DNA of 64,000 nt from Marinobacter sp. X15-166B (GTDB lineage Bacteria; Pseudomonadota; Gammaproteobacteria; Pseudomonadales; Oleiphilaceae): the NCBI RefSeq assembly GCF_001752365.1, contig NZ_MEIY01000001.1, forward strand, positions 1,670,774-1,734,773, written 5' to 3'. This document shows, in pieces, positions 53,535 to 62,252 of this stretch. The notes below the pieces were generated by a model. The model ran no database searches. It was not told the origin of the DNA and saw only the letters and a list, made by a program, of their open reading frames with translations. The translations under genes and the position numbers were made by a program. How positions within the stretch are numbered: position 1 is the first letter of the stretch; each line of letters opens with the position of its first letter.

Positions 53535-55484
53535 ATGCTCACACTATCAGACCTCAGTTTACAACGTGGGGGCACCTGGTTGCTAGAAGGTGCCTCTCTT
53601 ACCATACAACCCGGCCAGCGGGTGGCGATTGTCGGTGCCAATGGGGCCGGCAAATCCAGTTTGTTTCAGCTGCTGCTGGGGCAGTTGTCTCCGGAACGGG
53701 GGCAGATCAGTCTGCCCGGGGGATGCCGCATCGCCCACATGGCTCAGGAAGTGCACGCCTCGGCACGTTCGGCGCGGGATTTTATTCTTGATGGCGATCA
53801 CGAATTGCGGCACCTGGAGGCTGAATTGGCGCAGGCGGAAGCGGCGGATGATCATCAGGCCATGGCGCGCATTCATGGCGAGCTGGACCTGCGCGAAGCC
53901 TGGGCGGCGGGCCGCCGCGCCGAAACCTTAATGCGCGGGCTGGGTTTTGCCGAGGCGGACGCCGATCGGCCGGTGTCGGATTTCTCCGGTGGCTGGCGGA
54001 TTCGCCTGAATCTGGCGCAGGCCCTGATGCGGCCATCCGATTTTTTGTTGCTGGATGAGCCCACCAACCACCTGGATCTGGACGCCTGTTTCTGGTTGGA
54101 AAACTGGCTGCGGCGCTACCCGGGCACCTTGTTGTTCATTTCCCATGACCGGGATTTTATGGACCGGGTGGCGACCCATCTGGTGCACTTTGATCGCCGC
54201 AAGCTGGAAGCCTATACCGGTAACTACTCAGCGTTCGAACGCCAGCGCAGTGAGCGGCTGGCTCAGCAACAGGCCGGTTATGAACGTCAGCAGGCCCGCA
54301 TCGCGGAAATACAGGGCTTCATCGACCGTTTCAAGGCCAAGGCCACCAAGGCGCGTCAGGCCCAGAGTCGGGTGAAAGCGCTGGAACGCATGGAAATGAT
54401 TGCGCCGGCCCATGTGGATTCGCCGTTTAATTTCGAGTTCCCGGTGGCCGAAAAGGTTTCCAATCCGTTGTTGTCCATCCGTCAGGGCCAGGCCGGCCAT
54501 GGCGACACGGTGGTGCTCGCACCGCTTGATCTGACCCTGTTGCCGGGGAGTCGTATCGGCCTGCTGGGCCCTAATGGCGCCGGTAAATCGACCCTGATCG
54601 ATGCGCTCCGGGGGCAGGGAGCCCTGCTGGCGGGGGAGCGGACCACCGGTGAACATCTGGCGGTTGGTTACTTCGCCCAGCACCAGCTGGAGTCGCTGGA
54701 TCTGGACGCCAGTCCATTTTTGCACCTGCAGCGCCTGGCACCGACTGCGTCCGAGCAGAGCATCCGCAATTTTCTGGGGGGCTTCAACTTCCACGGTGAC
54801 GACGCGCTCGCAGCCATCCGCAACTTCTCCGGTGGGGAGAAGGCCCGGGTCGCGTTGGCGGTGATCGCCTGGCAGCGGCCCAACCTGTTGCTGCTGGACG
54901 AGCCCACCAACCATCTGGACCTGGAAATGCGTCAGGCGCTGACCATGGCGCTGCAAGCGTTTGACGGGGCCATTGTACTGGTCTCCCACGACCGGCATCT
55001 ATTGCGCAACACGGTGGACGAGTTCTGGCTGGTCAACGAAGGCCGGGTGACTGACTATGAGGGCGATCTGGAAGACTATGAGCGCTGGCTGGCGGACCGC
55101 CGCAAAGATGAGGTCGCCGCTCCGCGGCGACCGTCTGCAGCGGCGATGCCCGCTGGCAAGGTCGCTAGCAGCGCGAGTGGGGGCGCGGAAAGCTCGGACG
55201 AGCGCCGCGAACGCAAACGCGCGGAAGCCGGCCTGCGGCAGAAGTTGAGCCCGTTCCGGAAACGTCAGGCGCAGCTGGAGCAGCAAATGGATCAGCTGCA
55301 AAGCGCGCTGTGCGAAGTGGAGGAGCGTCTGGCCGACCCGGAGATTTATGCCCCGGAGAACAAGGACCGCCTCAAAACCCTGCTGGCCCGGCAGGCCGAA
55401 CAGAAACGGCTGCTGGAAACAGCCGAGCTGGAGTGGCTGGACGTGTGTGAGACCGTCGAAAGAATGGAGCTTGAGCTGGGTTGA
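53535..55484 (+). CDS. yheS: ABC-F family ATPase, YheS-like
   Basis: Ribosome-associated ATPase of 649 residues with two ABC domains in one chain and no membrane segments. Walker A sites are GANGAGKSS (about residue 35) and GPNGAGKST (about residue 346). Signatures are FSGGWRIRLNLAQ and FSGGEKARVALA. Walker B sites both read LLLDEPTNHLDL. Between the domains is the P-site tRNA interaction linker with a basic helix (FIDRFKAKATKARQAQSRV). A C-terminal coiled coil (about residues 545-645) is typical of YheS/Uup proteins. It is convergent with ppx. Confidence 0.95.
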   Translation: MLTLSDLSLQRGGTWLLEGASLTIQPGQRVAIVGANGAGKSSLFQLLLGQLSPERGQISLPGGCRIAHMAQEVHASARSARDFILDGDHELRHLEAELAQAEAADDHQAMARIHGELDLREAWAAGRRAETLMRGLGFAEADADRPVSDFSGGWRIRLNLAQALMRPSDFLLLDEPTNHLDLDACFWLENWLRRYPGTLLFISHDRDFMDRVATHLVHFDRRKLEAYTGNYSAFERQRSERLAQQQAGYERQQARIAEIQGFIDRFKAKATKARQAQSRVKALERMEMIAPAHVDSPFNFEFPVAEKVSNPLLSIRQGQAGHGDTVVLAPLDLTLLPGSRIGLLGPNGAGKSTLIDALRGQGALLAGERTTGEHLAVGYFAQHQLESLDLDASPFLHLQRLAPTASEQSIRNFLGGFNFHGDDALAAIRNFSGGEKARVALAVIAWQRPNLLLLDEPTNHLDLEMRQALTMALQAFDGAIVLVSHDRHLLRNTVDEFWLVNEGRVTDYEGDLEDYERWLADRRKDEVAAPRRPSAAAMPAGKVASSASGGAESSDERRERKRAEAGLRQKLSPFRKRQAQLEQQMDQLQSALCEVEERLADPEIYAPENKDRLKTLLARQAEQKRLLETAELEWLDVCETVERMELELG

Positions 55485-55497
55485 CGGGGCAGCGCCC

Positions 55498-57009
55498 TCA
55501 GTCCGCTACGGTGAGGGTGAAATCATCCCGGGACAGGTAATTGCGCTCATCTTTCAGATCAGCGAGGGTCAGCGGATGTGCCGCGAACCAGCCTTGCGGA
55601 AACTGGATGGTCATGGCGCAATTGGCGACGCAGATCTGCATCTCCGGGGGCGGTTCCTGTCGGCGGGCATGCTGCAGCAACACCCCCAGCCGTAAGATGA
55701 TGCACAGACGCTTCAGTCGCCGGGTTTCGGCCGGATCGGAGTCGTCAAACACGGAGGCCACAAATTTGCGCCGGTGAACCCGCACCAGTTTGGCCAGGTC
55801 GTACTGCAGTTGCTGGCTGAACCCCGGCAGATCGGAGTACTGCAGCAGATAAGCACCATGCTTGTGGTATTGGCTGCTGGCGATGGTCAGACCGATCTCG
55901 TGCAGGCGGCAAGCCCAGCGCAACAGGTCCTCATCATCGCCCGCTGCCAGTCCCCAATCGGCCGCCACCTGACCCCAGATGGCGATGGCGGTGTTCTCCA
56001 CCGCGCGGCTTTGCGGGATGTCGACGTGGTACCGTTCCTGCAGCGCCTGGATGGTGCGTTCGCGCACGTCCTCGTGCTGGATCCGCCCCAGCATGTCGTA
56101 CAGCAGACCCTCCCGCAACGCGCCGTCGGCATAGGTCATTTCGTCTATGTTGAGGGATTCGAACGCCGCCATCAGGATGGCGAAACCGGCAGGAAAGATG
56201 CTCTGCCGGTCTTCCCGCACGCCGATATCCGCCAGACGGTCGGTGTGGCCCATATCGATCAGCCGGGTACGCAGTTCTTTCATGGCCTTCATGGTGATGA
56301 CGCCATCGGTGATCCGCAAATTGGTGAGTGCGTTGACGATGGCTTTGACCGAGCCGGAGGAGCCCACCGCACTGCTCCAGCCCAAGGCGAGAAAACGCTC
56401 GCGGATGTGCAGCAACTCCTGCGCCGCGTGGGTAATGGCCCGGTCCATCTGCCGGCGGGTGATGCGGCCGTCGGCAAAATACAGGTTGCGGAACGACACA
56501 CACCCCATGTGCAGGCTGTCCAGGGCGTGTGCTTCGAAGCGTTCGCCGATGATCAGTTCCGAGCTGCCTCCGCCAATATCCATCACCAGGCGTCGGCCCT
56601 GATCATCGGATAAGGTGTGGGACACACCGAGGTAAATCAGCCGCGCCTCTTCCCGGCCGGAAATCACCGCGACCGGAAAGCCAAGCGCCTCTTCCGCCCG
56701 ATCCATAAACTGTTCGGCGTTACGGGCCACGCGCAGGGCGTTGGTGCCGACGACCTGGACGGTCTCGCGGGGCATGCATTTCAGGCGCTGGGCGAACCGG
56801 CCCAGGCAGGCCAGGGCGCGCTCCTGCACTTCGTCGGTCAGTCTGCAGTCCGAGTCGATGCCCGCTCCGAGCTGCACCTTTTCCCCCATGCGCTCAAGGG
56901 TACGTATTTCGCCATGATCCAGCTGGGCGACCACCATGTGGAAGCTGTTAGAGCCCAGATCAATGGCCGCGAGTAATCCGGGTTGGGTGGCGGTTGTCGC
57001 TTCCGGCAC
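55498..57009 (-). CDS. ppx: Exopolyphosphatase
   Basis: Enzyme of 503 residues that removes terminal phosphates from polyphosphate; the Ppx/GppA family also includes pppGpp hydrolases. The actin-like ATPase fold shows in AAIDLGSNSFHMVVAQ (residues about 14-29) and the phosphate loop DIGGGSSELIIG (about 143-154). A C-terminal HD-type helical domain (about 310-500; WACRLHEIGLTIA) gives the full Ppx length. It is divergent from trxA, an arrangement also found in Pseudomonas. Confidence 0.94.
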   Translation of the reverse strand: MPEATTATQPGLLAAIDLGSNSFHMVVAQLDHGEIRTLERMGEKVQLGAGIDSDCRLTDEVQERALACLGRFAQRLKCMPRETVQVVGTNALRVARNAEQFMDRAEEALGFPVAVISGREEARLIYLGVSHTLSDDQGRRLVMDIGGGSSELIIGERFEAHALDSLHMGCVSFRNLYFADGRITRRQMDRAITHAAQELLHIRERFLALGWSSAVGSSGSVKAIVNALTNLRITDGVITMKAMKELRTRLIDMGHTDRLADIGVREDRQSIFPAGFAILMAAFESLNIDEMTYADGALREGLLYDMLGRIQHEDVRERTIQALQERYHVDIPQSRAVENTAIAIWGQVAADWGLAAGDDEDLLRWACRLHEIGLTIASSQYHKHGAYLLQYSDLPGFSQQLQYDLAKLVRVHRRKFVASVFDDSDPAETRRLKRLCIILRLGVLLQHARRQEPPPEMQICVANCAMTIQFPQGWFAAHPLTLADLKDERNYLSRDDFTLTVAD

Positions 57010-57345
57010 GAGTCTTGAAATCCCCTATGCTGACCTTATAGTAACTGGTAGTAACCAGAGCGTGGAGTGGCCCTTGTGGCGGCACTCGGGCCATACCGTT
57101 TAGGCGCCTACTATAAGCCAAGTGCCGGGTAACTGTCAGCTCAAGCGCGCAGTTCGGCTGAATAAGAGGGGCGCACCGCGCTTGAGGGCCGGAACTGGCA
57201 CTTCACAGAAGGCAGGCTAATCGCGTAGAGTAGCGCGTAGCGAGAGTGGTGAGCAGCATGGGACAAACCGGCTGCTGCGCTGCGAAGACCATTGCGCACA
57301 AGCGGCGGAAGAATGCGGCGAGTGTGCCTGAATCAGGACAAGGTA
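57010..57345. other. Gap between ppx and trxA with an inverted repeat
   Basis: This 336-base divergent promoter region holds no gene that I can support. It contains TCAAGCGCG (57141-57149) and its exact complement CGCGCTTGA (57177-57185), a possible leader stem-loop or cruciform upstream of trxA. No good promoter hexamer pair can be named. Confidence 0.45.
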
Positions 57346-57672
57346 ATGAGCGGAAATATCGTAAACGTAACCGATGCATCGTTCGAACAGGATGTGTTGC
57401 AGGCAGATACCCCGGTGCTGGTGGATTACTGGGCCGAATGGTGTGGCCCTTGCAAAATGATTGCCCCGGTCCTGGAAGAAATTGCCGAAGAATATGCCGG
57501 CAAGCTGAAGGTTTGTAAGCTCAACATTGATGAAAACGAGCAGACGCCACCCAAGTTCAACATCCGTGGCATTCCCACCTTGATGCTGTTTAAAAACGGC
57601 AACGTGGACGCCACCAAAGTGGGCGCGTTGTCGAAGTCCCAGCTGGCCGCGTTCCTCGACAGCAATCTCTGA
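57346..57672 (+). CDS. trxA: Thioredoxin 1
   Basis: Cytoplasmic disulfide reductase of 108 residues. The active site is WCGPC (residues 32-36 or so) in [15 protein letters not shown]. The cis-Pro loop [10 protein letters not shown] and the C-terminal helix are present. The ATG at 57346 gives the usual length; longer in-frame starts add a non-homologous basic stretch. It ends in a strong terminator, so it is probably a single-gene unit here. In Pseudomonas rho follows trxA; in this window a molybdenum/tungsten block does. Confidence 0.97.
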   Translation: MSGNIVNVTDASFEQDVLQADTPVLVDYWAEWCGPCKMIAPVLEEIAEEYAGKLKVCKLNIDENEQTPPKFNIRGIPTLMLFKNGNVDATKVGALSKSQLAAFLDSNL

Positions 57673-57692
57673 TTGCATCCTGACTGCCAGAC

Positions 57693-57727
57693 AACCGCCC
57701 CGGGGCCTGCTCTTGGGCGGTTTTTTC
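57693..57727 (+). terminator. Intrinsic terminator after trxA
   Basis: AACCGCCC (57693-57700) pairs with GGGCGGTT (57715-57722), followed by a T run (through 57726). It separates trxA from the convergent MOT1-type gene. Confidence 0.9.
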
Positions 57728-57729
57728 GT

Positions 57730-58854
57730 CTAGGCAATCTCCCGTCTGCGCAGCCAGGCCGTGCGCACTTTCTCCGCAGCGGCCCCGGCCAGAAGCCCGA
57801 AAAACGGGTCAGCCCAAACGGTTACCGCAGCCGTTATGGCGATAACCGGCCAGCAGGACGGTTTCGCCGTCCACAGGCGTCTGGACACCCCAAGCTCCGC
57901 TGCCGCCACGAATAACAAGGCTCCGAGCCCTGCCATCGGAATCGCTGCAAGCATTGCAAGGCCGCCTGGCATGAACGCAATCAGGAGTAAGCCGGATCCG
58001 AGTAGGACAGGCGCCATGCCAGTCCGGGCACCAAAGCGGTGATGTGCGGCCACACCACCGGCTCCGTGGCACATGGGCACCGCGCCGAGGGGAACCAGAA
58101 ACAGATTGGCCAGTCCGGTGGACACGGATAAACGAGCGGGTGTCACCCGATGGGATTGCTCGCCGAAGTAATCCCCCACCACGAGAGCTGTCAGAACGAT
58201 GGCGTTGGACAGAGTCAAAGCCAGCTGGGGTAAGACCAGGGTGGAGAGCCCTTGCTGCCAATCTTCAATCCCGGGTAATTCAGGCAATAATGATACGGCC
58301 GGCCCGGCCTCGGGCAGTGTGAGCCCGGGGGCTCCCAGAAAAGTGCCGAGAGCAACAGAGACCATGAGCCCTATCAAGGCGGCCGGCCAGTGTGGACACA
58401 GCTTCAGGGTGATGCCCAACAAGGCCAGCGTGACAACGCCCAGTGGCAGGGAAGTAGCCATCAGAGCGAAGCTCATGTGGGCCAGCATCAGCCCCAGGCC
58501 CAACTGAAGGCCACTCAACACGGATCGAGGTATCAGGCGAGCAGCCCCGTTGATCCATCCGGTCAGGCCGAGAAGCAATAGTATGCCCCCGATAAGGGCA
58601 CCGCTGGCGACCAGGCTCTGGGAGCTGACCTGGGTGGTCAGTAACAACGCAGCAACCGCTTTCATCGGCTGCACCGGCACGGGCAGGCGGTAATACAGCC
58701 CCGTGGCGATGTAAAATACGGCAAACCCCAGCAACACGGGTACCGGTGCCAGGCCTGCCAGCCCAACAACCCCGAGACCAAGGGGAATCAGGGTGCCAAG
58801 GTCACCCAACGCGCCGCTGGCATTCCTCGCCAGGTGTTTTCTCCCTGAAAGCAT
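57730..58854 (-). CDS. MOT1-family molybdate/sulfate permease
   Basis: Inner-membrane carrier of 374 residues with about ten helices. The two MOT1 signatures are present: ASGALGDLGTLIPLGLG near residue 12, and VPMCHGAGGVAAHHRFGARTG near residue 260. Plant and algal members take up molybdate with high affinity; bacterial members are usually annotated as sulfate/molybdate transporters. The placement beside tungstate ABC, fdhD and mob genes favours molybdate. It lies 35 bases after the regulator gene on the same strand, with a ModE-like site over that junction. Confidence 0.88.
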   Translation of the reverse strand: MLSGRKHLARNASGALGDLGTLIPLGLGVVGLAGLAPVPVLLGFAVFYIATGLYYRLPVPVQPMKAVAALLLTTQVSSQSLVASGALIGGILLLLGLTGWINGAARLIPRSVLSGLQLGLGLMLAHMSFALMATSLPLGVVTLALLGITLKLCPHWPAALIGLMVSVALGTFLGAPGLTLPEAGPAVSLLPELPGIEDWQQGLSTLVLPQLALTLSNAIVLTALVVGDYFGEQSHRVTPARLSVSTGLANLFLVPLGAVPMCHGAGGVAAHHRFGARTGMAPVLLGSGLLLIAFMPGGLAMLAAIPMAGLGALLFVAAAELGVSRRLWTAKPSCWPVIAITAAVTVWADPFFGLLAGAAAEKVRTAWLRRREIA

Positions 58855-58882
58855 GATTACTCCGCCATTTTGTTGTTATTGG

Positions 58883-58905
58883 CGCTATATCAAGCATTAT
58901 AAACG
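58883..58905. promoter_or_regulatory. ModE-like site upstream of the MOT1-type gene
   Basis: CGCTATAT-N7-TATAAACG (58883-58905) resembles the E. coli ModE operator, whose halves are CGCTATATA and TATATAACG. It overlaps the last bases of the regulator gene and ends 28 bases before the permease start codon. No ModE gene is in the window; the adjacent HTH regulator or a distant ModE could bind. Confidence 0.5.
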
Positions 58906-59774
58906 ACTTTTCCCAGCTCACTGATGTCGTAACCACCGAGCGCTTCGGCGCGTAGACGAAAACGCTCGCTGCCGGCAAACACCAGCAGACGTTGCATCGC
59001 CGCTTCAAAATAATGACGCCGACGCATTGCCAAATCAAAGTGCTCCGGTTGCAAGGGAATAAAGCCCAGTCCCTGGCGCCGCGCCGCCGCTTCGATCCCC
59101 ACACCAATATCTGCCTCACCCTGGCGGATAGCCAACGCCAGATCGTCTTCGCTGAGCGATGGGTGCGGGGCCCATGTCAGTTGCCGGGCATCGATGTGGT
59201 GGTGAGTCAGCAAACTTTGCAATAAATGGCTCACCCCGGCGTCCGGCTGGCGGTGCGCGACACGTATGCCAGGGCGTACAATATCTCCCAGCTGCGTAAT
59301 ACCATAGGGGTTATCGGCGGCCAGCAGAAGTCCCTGCTGGCGTTTTGCCCAACGTATCAGCACCAGGTCACGCATCCCGCTCAAGCCCAGGGTATCGGGG
59401 TCGTTGTAATTCTGGTTTTCAGCATGCCAGATATGCATGCCTGCGACCATGGCCCGCCCCTCGACGAGCCGTTGTACGCCATCTCCACTGCCATTGCACA
59501 ACAACGCCAGCTCGGCGCCACTCTCCTTTAACGCCCATTCCAGAAGAGGGTCCTGGCTGCCCGCCAAAACCGGGGGAATAGCGGAACTGACGGACTCATC
59601 ACCCTCCAGGTGGTTCATCAGCCACAAATCGATGCGTTGGCGAGGAAACAAGAGCTTCCCGGTTACTCGCACACAGGGTATGACCCCCTGGCTGACCAGG
59701 TCGTAGACCTTGCGCTCTTTAAGACGCAGATACTCGGCAACTTCAGCGGTAGTGAAGTAGTTGGGAAGTGGCAT
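58890..59774 (-). CDS. HTH regulator with periplasmic-binding-like domain, probable molybdate/tungstate sensor
   Basis: Protein of 294 residues with two parts. Residues 1 to about 60 form an excisionase-type (MerR-like) HTH (YFTTAEVAEYLRLKERKVYDL). Residues about 75-285 form a PBP-like domain of the PF12727 type (LLEWALKESGAELALLCNGSG; GEADIGVGIEAAAR), related to ModA/TupA receptors but without a signal peptide. It is thus a one-component cytoplasmic sensor. It is divergent from tupBCA and just upstream of the MOT1-type gene, so it probably controls oxyanion uptake. Ligand identity (molybdate or tungstate) is inferred from neighbours. Confidence 0.88.
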   Translation of the reverse strand: MPLPNYFTTAEVAEYLRLKERKVYDLVSQGVIPCVRVTGKLLFPRQRIDLWLMNHLEGDESVSSAIPPVLAGSQDPLLEWALKESGAELALLCNGSGDGVQRLVEGRAMVAGMHIWHAENQNYNDPDTLGLSGMRDLVLIRWAKRQQGLLLAADNPYGITQLGDIVRPGIRVAHRQPDAGVSHLLQSLLTHHHIDARQLTWAPHPSLSEDDLALAIRQGEADIGVGIEAAARRQGLGFIPLQPEHFDLAMRRRHYFEAAMQRLLVFAGSERFRLRAEALGGYDISELGKVVYNA

Positions 59775-59810
59775 CTATCTCTCCAGTTGGTCGAGTCTGG
59801 CACAAGGCTG

Positions 59811-59860
59811 TTTATAGCTGCATAAATTTCAGTAGGCGGTGCAAAGCGTAGACATAAACG
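59811..59860. promoter_or_regulatory. Candidate operator region for tupBCA and the regulator
   Basis: In the 117-base divergent gap, TTTATA (59811-59816) and CATAAA (59821-59826) form a short palindrome, and CATAAACG (59853-59860) repeats the half-site seen before the MOT1-type gene. ATAGCTGCATAAA (59814-59826) matches ATAACTACATAAC before fdhD at 10 of 13 positions. Confidence 0.4.
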
Positions 59861-59891
59861 TGAGGATGCTCAATGTCAAGGAGACGCAGCT

Positions 59892-60590
59892 GTGGAAAAT
59901 AACGCGTTTTATGTCGCGCTGACGCTACTATTCAATCTCGACGCTTCGCTGTATCAGATCGTCGCGCTCTCACTCCAGGTTTCGCTTCTTGCGGTGCTGA
60001 TAGCCGCACTGTTCGGTTTTCCGCTGGGCGCGGCGGTGGCGATATGGCGCTTTCCCGGGCGCGGTGGAATGATTGTTGCGCTCAACGCCCTCATGGGCCT
60101 GCCGCCCGTGGTGGCCGGGCTGATGGTGTATTTACTGCTCTCCCGTGCGGGGCCTCTTGGAGACTGGGGGCTGCTGTTTACACCAGGCGCCATGGTACTT
60201 GCGCAGGTGGTGCTGGTTTTACCCATACTGGCCGCGCTATCGCGGCAGAAGGTAGAAGATCTTCTGGGTGAATATCGGGAACAGTTTGTTTCACTGGGCA
60301 TGTCAAAGTTACGCATGATGCCCACTCTTTTGTGGGATGCACGTTTTGCGTTGTTAACCGTTCTGCTTGCAGGTTTTGGCCGCGCCAGTGCCGAAGTAGG
60401 CGCGGTAATGATGGTCGGCGGTAATATTGACGGTGTTACCCGAGTAATGACGACCTCCATCGTGCTGGAAACCGGTAAGGGTAATCTGCCGCTCGCGCTG
60501 GCTCTGGGCATGGTATTGCTCGCGCTGGTGATGCTGATTAACGCCGGCGCGTATCTGTTGGGTGAGTTGTCCAGGAGGCGGGTAGGGTGA
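59892..60590 (+). CDS. tupB: Tungstate ABC transporter permease
   Basis: Inner-membrane permease of 232 residues with five or six helices. Motifs match TupB: NALMGLPPVVAGLMVYLLLSR near residue 65, the coupling loop FVSLGMSKLRMMPTLLWDAR, and GFGRASAEVGAVMMVGGNIDG. GAGACGCAG-type purine-rich sequence lies before the ATG-like start. It overlaps the ATPase gene by four bases (GTGA). Gene order here is B-C-A rather than the more familiar A-B-C. Confidence 0.94.
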   Translation: MENNAFYVALTLLFNLDASLYQIVALSLQVSLLAVLIAALFGFPLGAAVAIWRFPGRGGMIVALNALMGLPPVVAGLMVYLLLSRAGPLGDWGLLFTPGAMVLAQVVLVLPILAALSRQKVEDLLGEYREQFVSLGMSKLRMMPTLLWDARFALLTVLLAGFGRASAEVGAVMMVGGNIDGVTRVMTTSIVLETGKGNLPLALALGMVLLALVMLINAGAYLLGELSRRRVG

Positions 60591-61330
60591 CCTCCTTACA
60601 GGTTCCAAGTCTCGCGTCGTTCAGCGTGTCGCCGCTGCCAGAGCTGCGCTTTGAGGGTGTCACCTTCAACAATGAGGACAAGGTGCTGCTGGGACCTTGC
60701 TCGTTCACTCTCAACGGCTCCGGCCCCACGCTGGTGATGGGACCTAACGGAGCAGGAAAAAGTCTTCTGTTACGACTGTCCCACAGCCTGCTTCAACCGA
60801 CACAGGGTCGGATAACATGGAGTGGTGAAGCGAGTCCCCGCCAGGCAATGGTGTTTCAGCATCCTGTACTCTTGCGCCGTTCGGCCATTGCCAATCTGAT
60901 TCATGCCCTGGCGGTCAATAAAGTGCCGCGCCGAAAACGCCTGAAGCTGGCTCGCGATGCGCTTGAGCGTTTCGGCCTTATCGACTGCTGTAATACACCC
61001 GCACGGGTGCTGTCTGGCGGTGAGAAACAGCGCCTGGCACTGGCGCGCGCCTGGGTACTTTCACCGCAGGTGCTGTTTCTGGATGAACCCACCTCCGCGC
61101 TTGACCCGGCCGCCATTCAAGCGGTGGAGGCGGCGGTGCGGGAGTTTCATCAGCGGGGAACCCGCATCGTGATGACGACTCACGACCTGCACCAGGCCAA
61201 GCGACTTGCGGGGGATATTCTTTTTCTTTCGGGCGGCAAAGTGCGTGAGCACACCTCCGCTGATGCGTTTTTTGATGCGCCCGTCTCGCAAGAGGCGCAA
61301 GCGTTTATTGCAGGAGGGCTGGTCGAGTAA
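60587..61330 (+). CDS. tupC: Tungstate ABC transporter ATP-binding protein
   Basis: ATPase of 247 residues that powers TupB. Walker A is GPNGAGKS (about residue 47), the signature LSGGEKQRLALARA, Walker B VLFLDEPTSALD, and the switch His lies in TTHDLHQAKR. It starts at GTG within the tupB stop region, so translation is coupled. An N-terminal extension of about 15 residues precedes the usual ELRFEGVTF. Confidence 0.93.
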   Translation: MTSLQVPSLASFSVSPLPELRFEGVTFNNEDKVLLGPCSFTLNGSGPTLVMGPNGAGKSLLLRLSHSLLQPTQGRITWSGEASPRQAMVFQHPVLLRRSAIANLIHALAVNKVPRRKRLKLARDALERFGLIDCCNTPARVLSGGEKQRLALARAWVLSPQVLFLDEPTSALDPAAIQAVEAAVREFHQRGTRIVMTTHDLHQAKRLAGDILFLSGGKVREHTSADAFFDAPVSQEAQAFIAGGLVE

Positions 61331-61378
61331 CTCGGCTTTACTAAAACAAAGAGAAAACAAAAACAAAGAGAGAACAAC

Positions 61379-62185
61379 ATGAAGAAATCACTAAATCTGC
61401 TGCTCGCGGGCGTCACCAGTCTTGGTCTGTCGCTCGGCGCCTATGCCGAGGATTACATCACCCTTGCCTCAACCACATCAACCGAGAATTCGGGCTTGTT
61501 CGCATCTATTTTGCCGAAGTTTGAAGACGCCACCGGGATTCAGGTTCGCGTCGTGGCCGTGGGTACCGGTCAGGCATTTGAGATTGCTCGTCGCGGTGAC
61601 GCTGACAGTCTTCTGGTACACGATACGACCGGTGAAGAGCGATTTGTCGAGAATGGCTTTGCCACCGAGCGTGCGGATGTCATGTACAACGACTTCGTAT
61701 TGATCGGCCCCGCCGGTGACCCCGCCAATATCAGCCAGGCACAGAGCGCCAGGGAAGCCTTTGCGGCAATCGCTGAGGCAGAGGCGCCGTTCGCGTCACG
61801 GGGCGATGACAGCGGTACCAATCGCGCCGAGTTGCGGCACTGGAAACACGCAGGCGTTGACCCCGATGGCGACTGGTACCGCGAACTGGGTAGCGGCATG
61901 GGACCCACCCTCAACACCGCCGCAGCCATGGGTGCCTATGTGATGTCGGATCGCGCCACCTGGGTGGCCTTTGGAAACCGCCAGGACCTGAAGTTGCTTT
62001 TCGAAGGTGACAAGGTACTGTTCAATCAGTATGGCAGTTTGCTGCTGTCCAGTGAAAAACACCCGCACCTCAAGCATGAGATGGCTTCAAAATGGCACAG
62101 CTGGCTGCTCTCTGCAGAGGGTCAGCAGGCGATATCCGACTTCCGGGTGAGCGGGCAGCAACTGTTTTTCCCCAATGCCAAATAG
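61379..62185 (+). CDS. tupA: Tungstate-binding periplasmic protein
   Basis: Receptor of 268 residues. The signal peptide ends in LSLGAYA before EDYITLASTTSTENSG. The TTST motif near the mature N-terminus, GTGQAFEIARRGDADSLLVHD, and RGDDSGTNRAE are typical of TupA, which binds tungstate far better than molybdate in characterised members. It is last in the tupBCA operon, 48 bases after tupC. A small gap with a possible promoter separates it from fdhD. Confidence 0.95.
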   Translation: MKKSLNLLLAGVTSLGLSLGAYAEDYITLASTTSTENSGLFASILPKFEDATGIQVRVVAVGTGQAFEIARRGDADSLLVHDTTGEERFVENGFATERADVMYNDFVLIGPAGDPANISQAQSAREAFAAIAEAEAPFASRGDDSGTNRAELRHWKHAGVDPDGDWYRELGSGMGPTLNTAAAMGAYVMSDRATWVAFGNRQDLKLLFEGDKVLFNQYGSLLLSSEKHPHLKHEMASKWHSWLLSAEGQQAISDFRVSGQQLFFPNAK

Positions 62186-62201
62186 ATTATTCTCTGGCAT
62201 T

Positions 62202-62214
62202 ATAACTACATAAC
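62202..62214. promoter_or_regulatory. Repeated ATAAC-type element upstream of fdhD
   Basis: ATAACTACATAAC contains two ATAAC units eight bases apart and matches 10 of 13 positions of the element before tupB. It lies about 40 bases before the fdhD start, where an operator or promoter would be expected. Confidence 0.35.
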
Positions 62215-62252
62215 CCACTCTGTGGCGCCCACGAGGTGACTATAAAAATAAC

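Noticed and set aside
59775..59891. Molybdenum-cofactor riboswitch upstream of tupB
   Set aside because: The gap is only 117 bases and shows no multi-helix structure of that class; it looks like a promoter-operator region.
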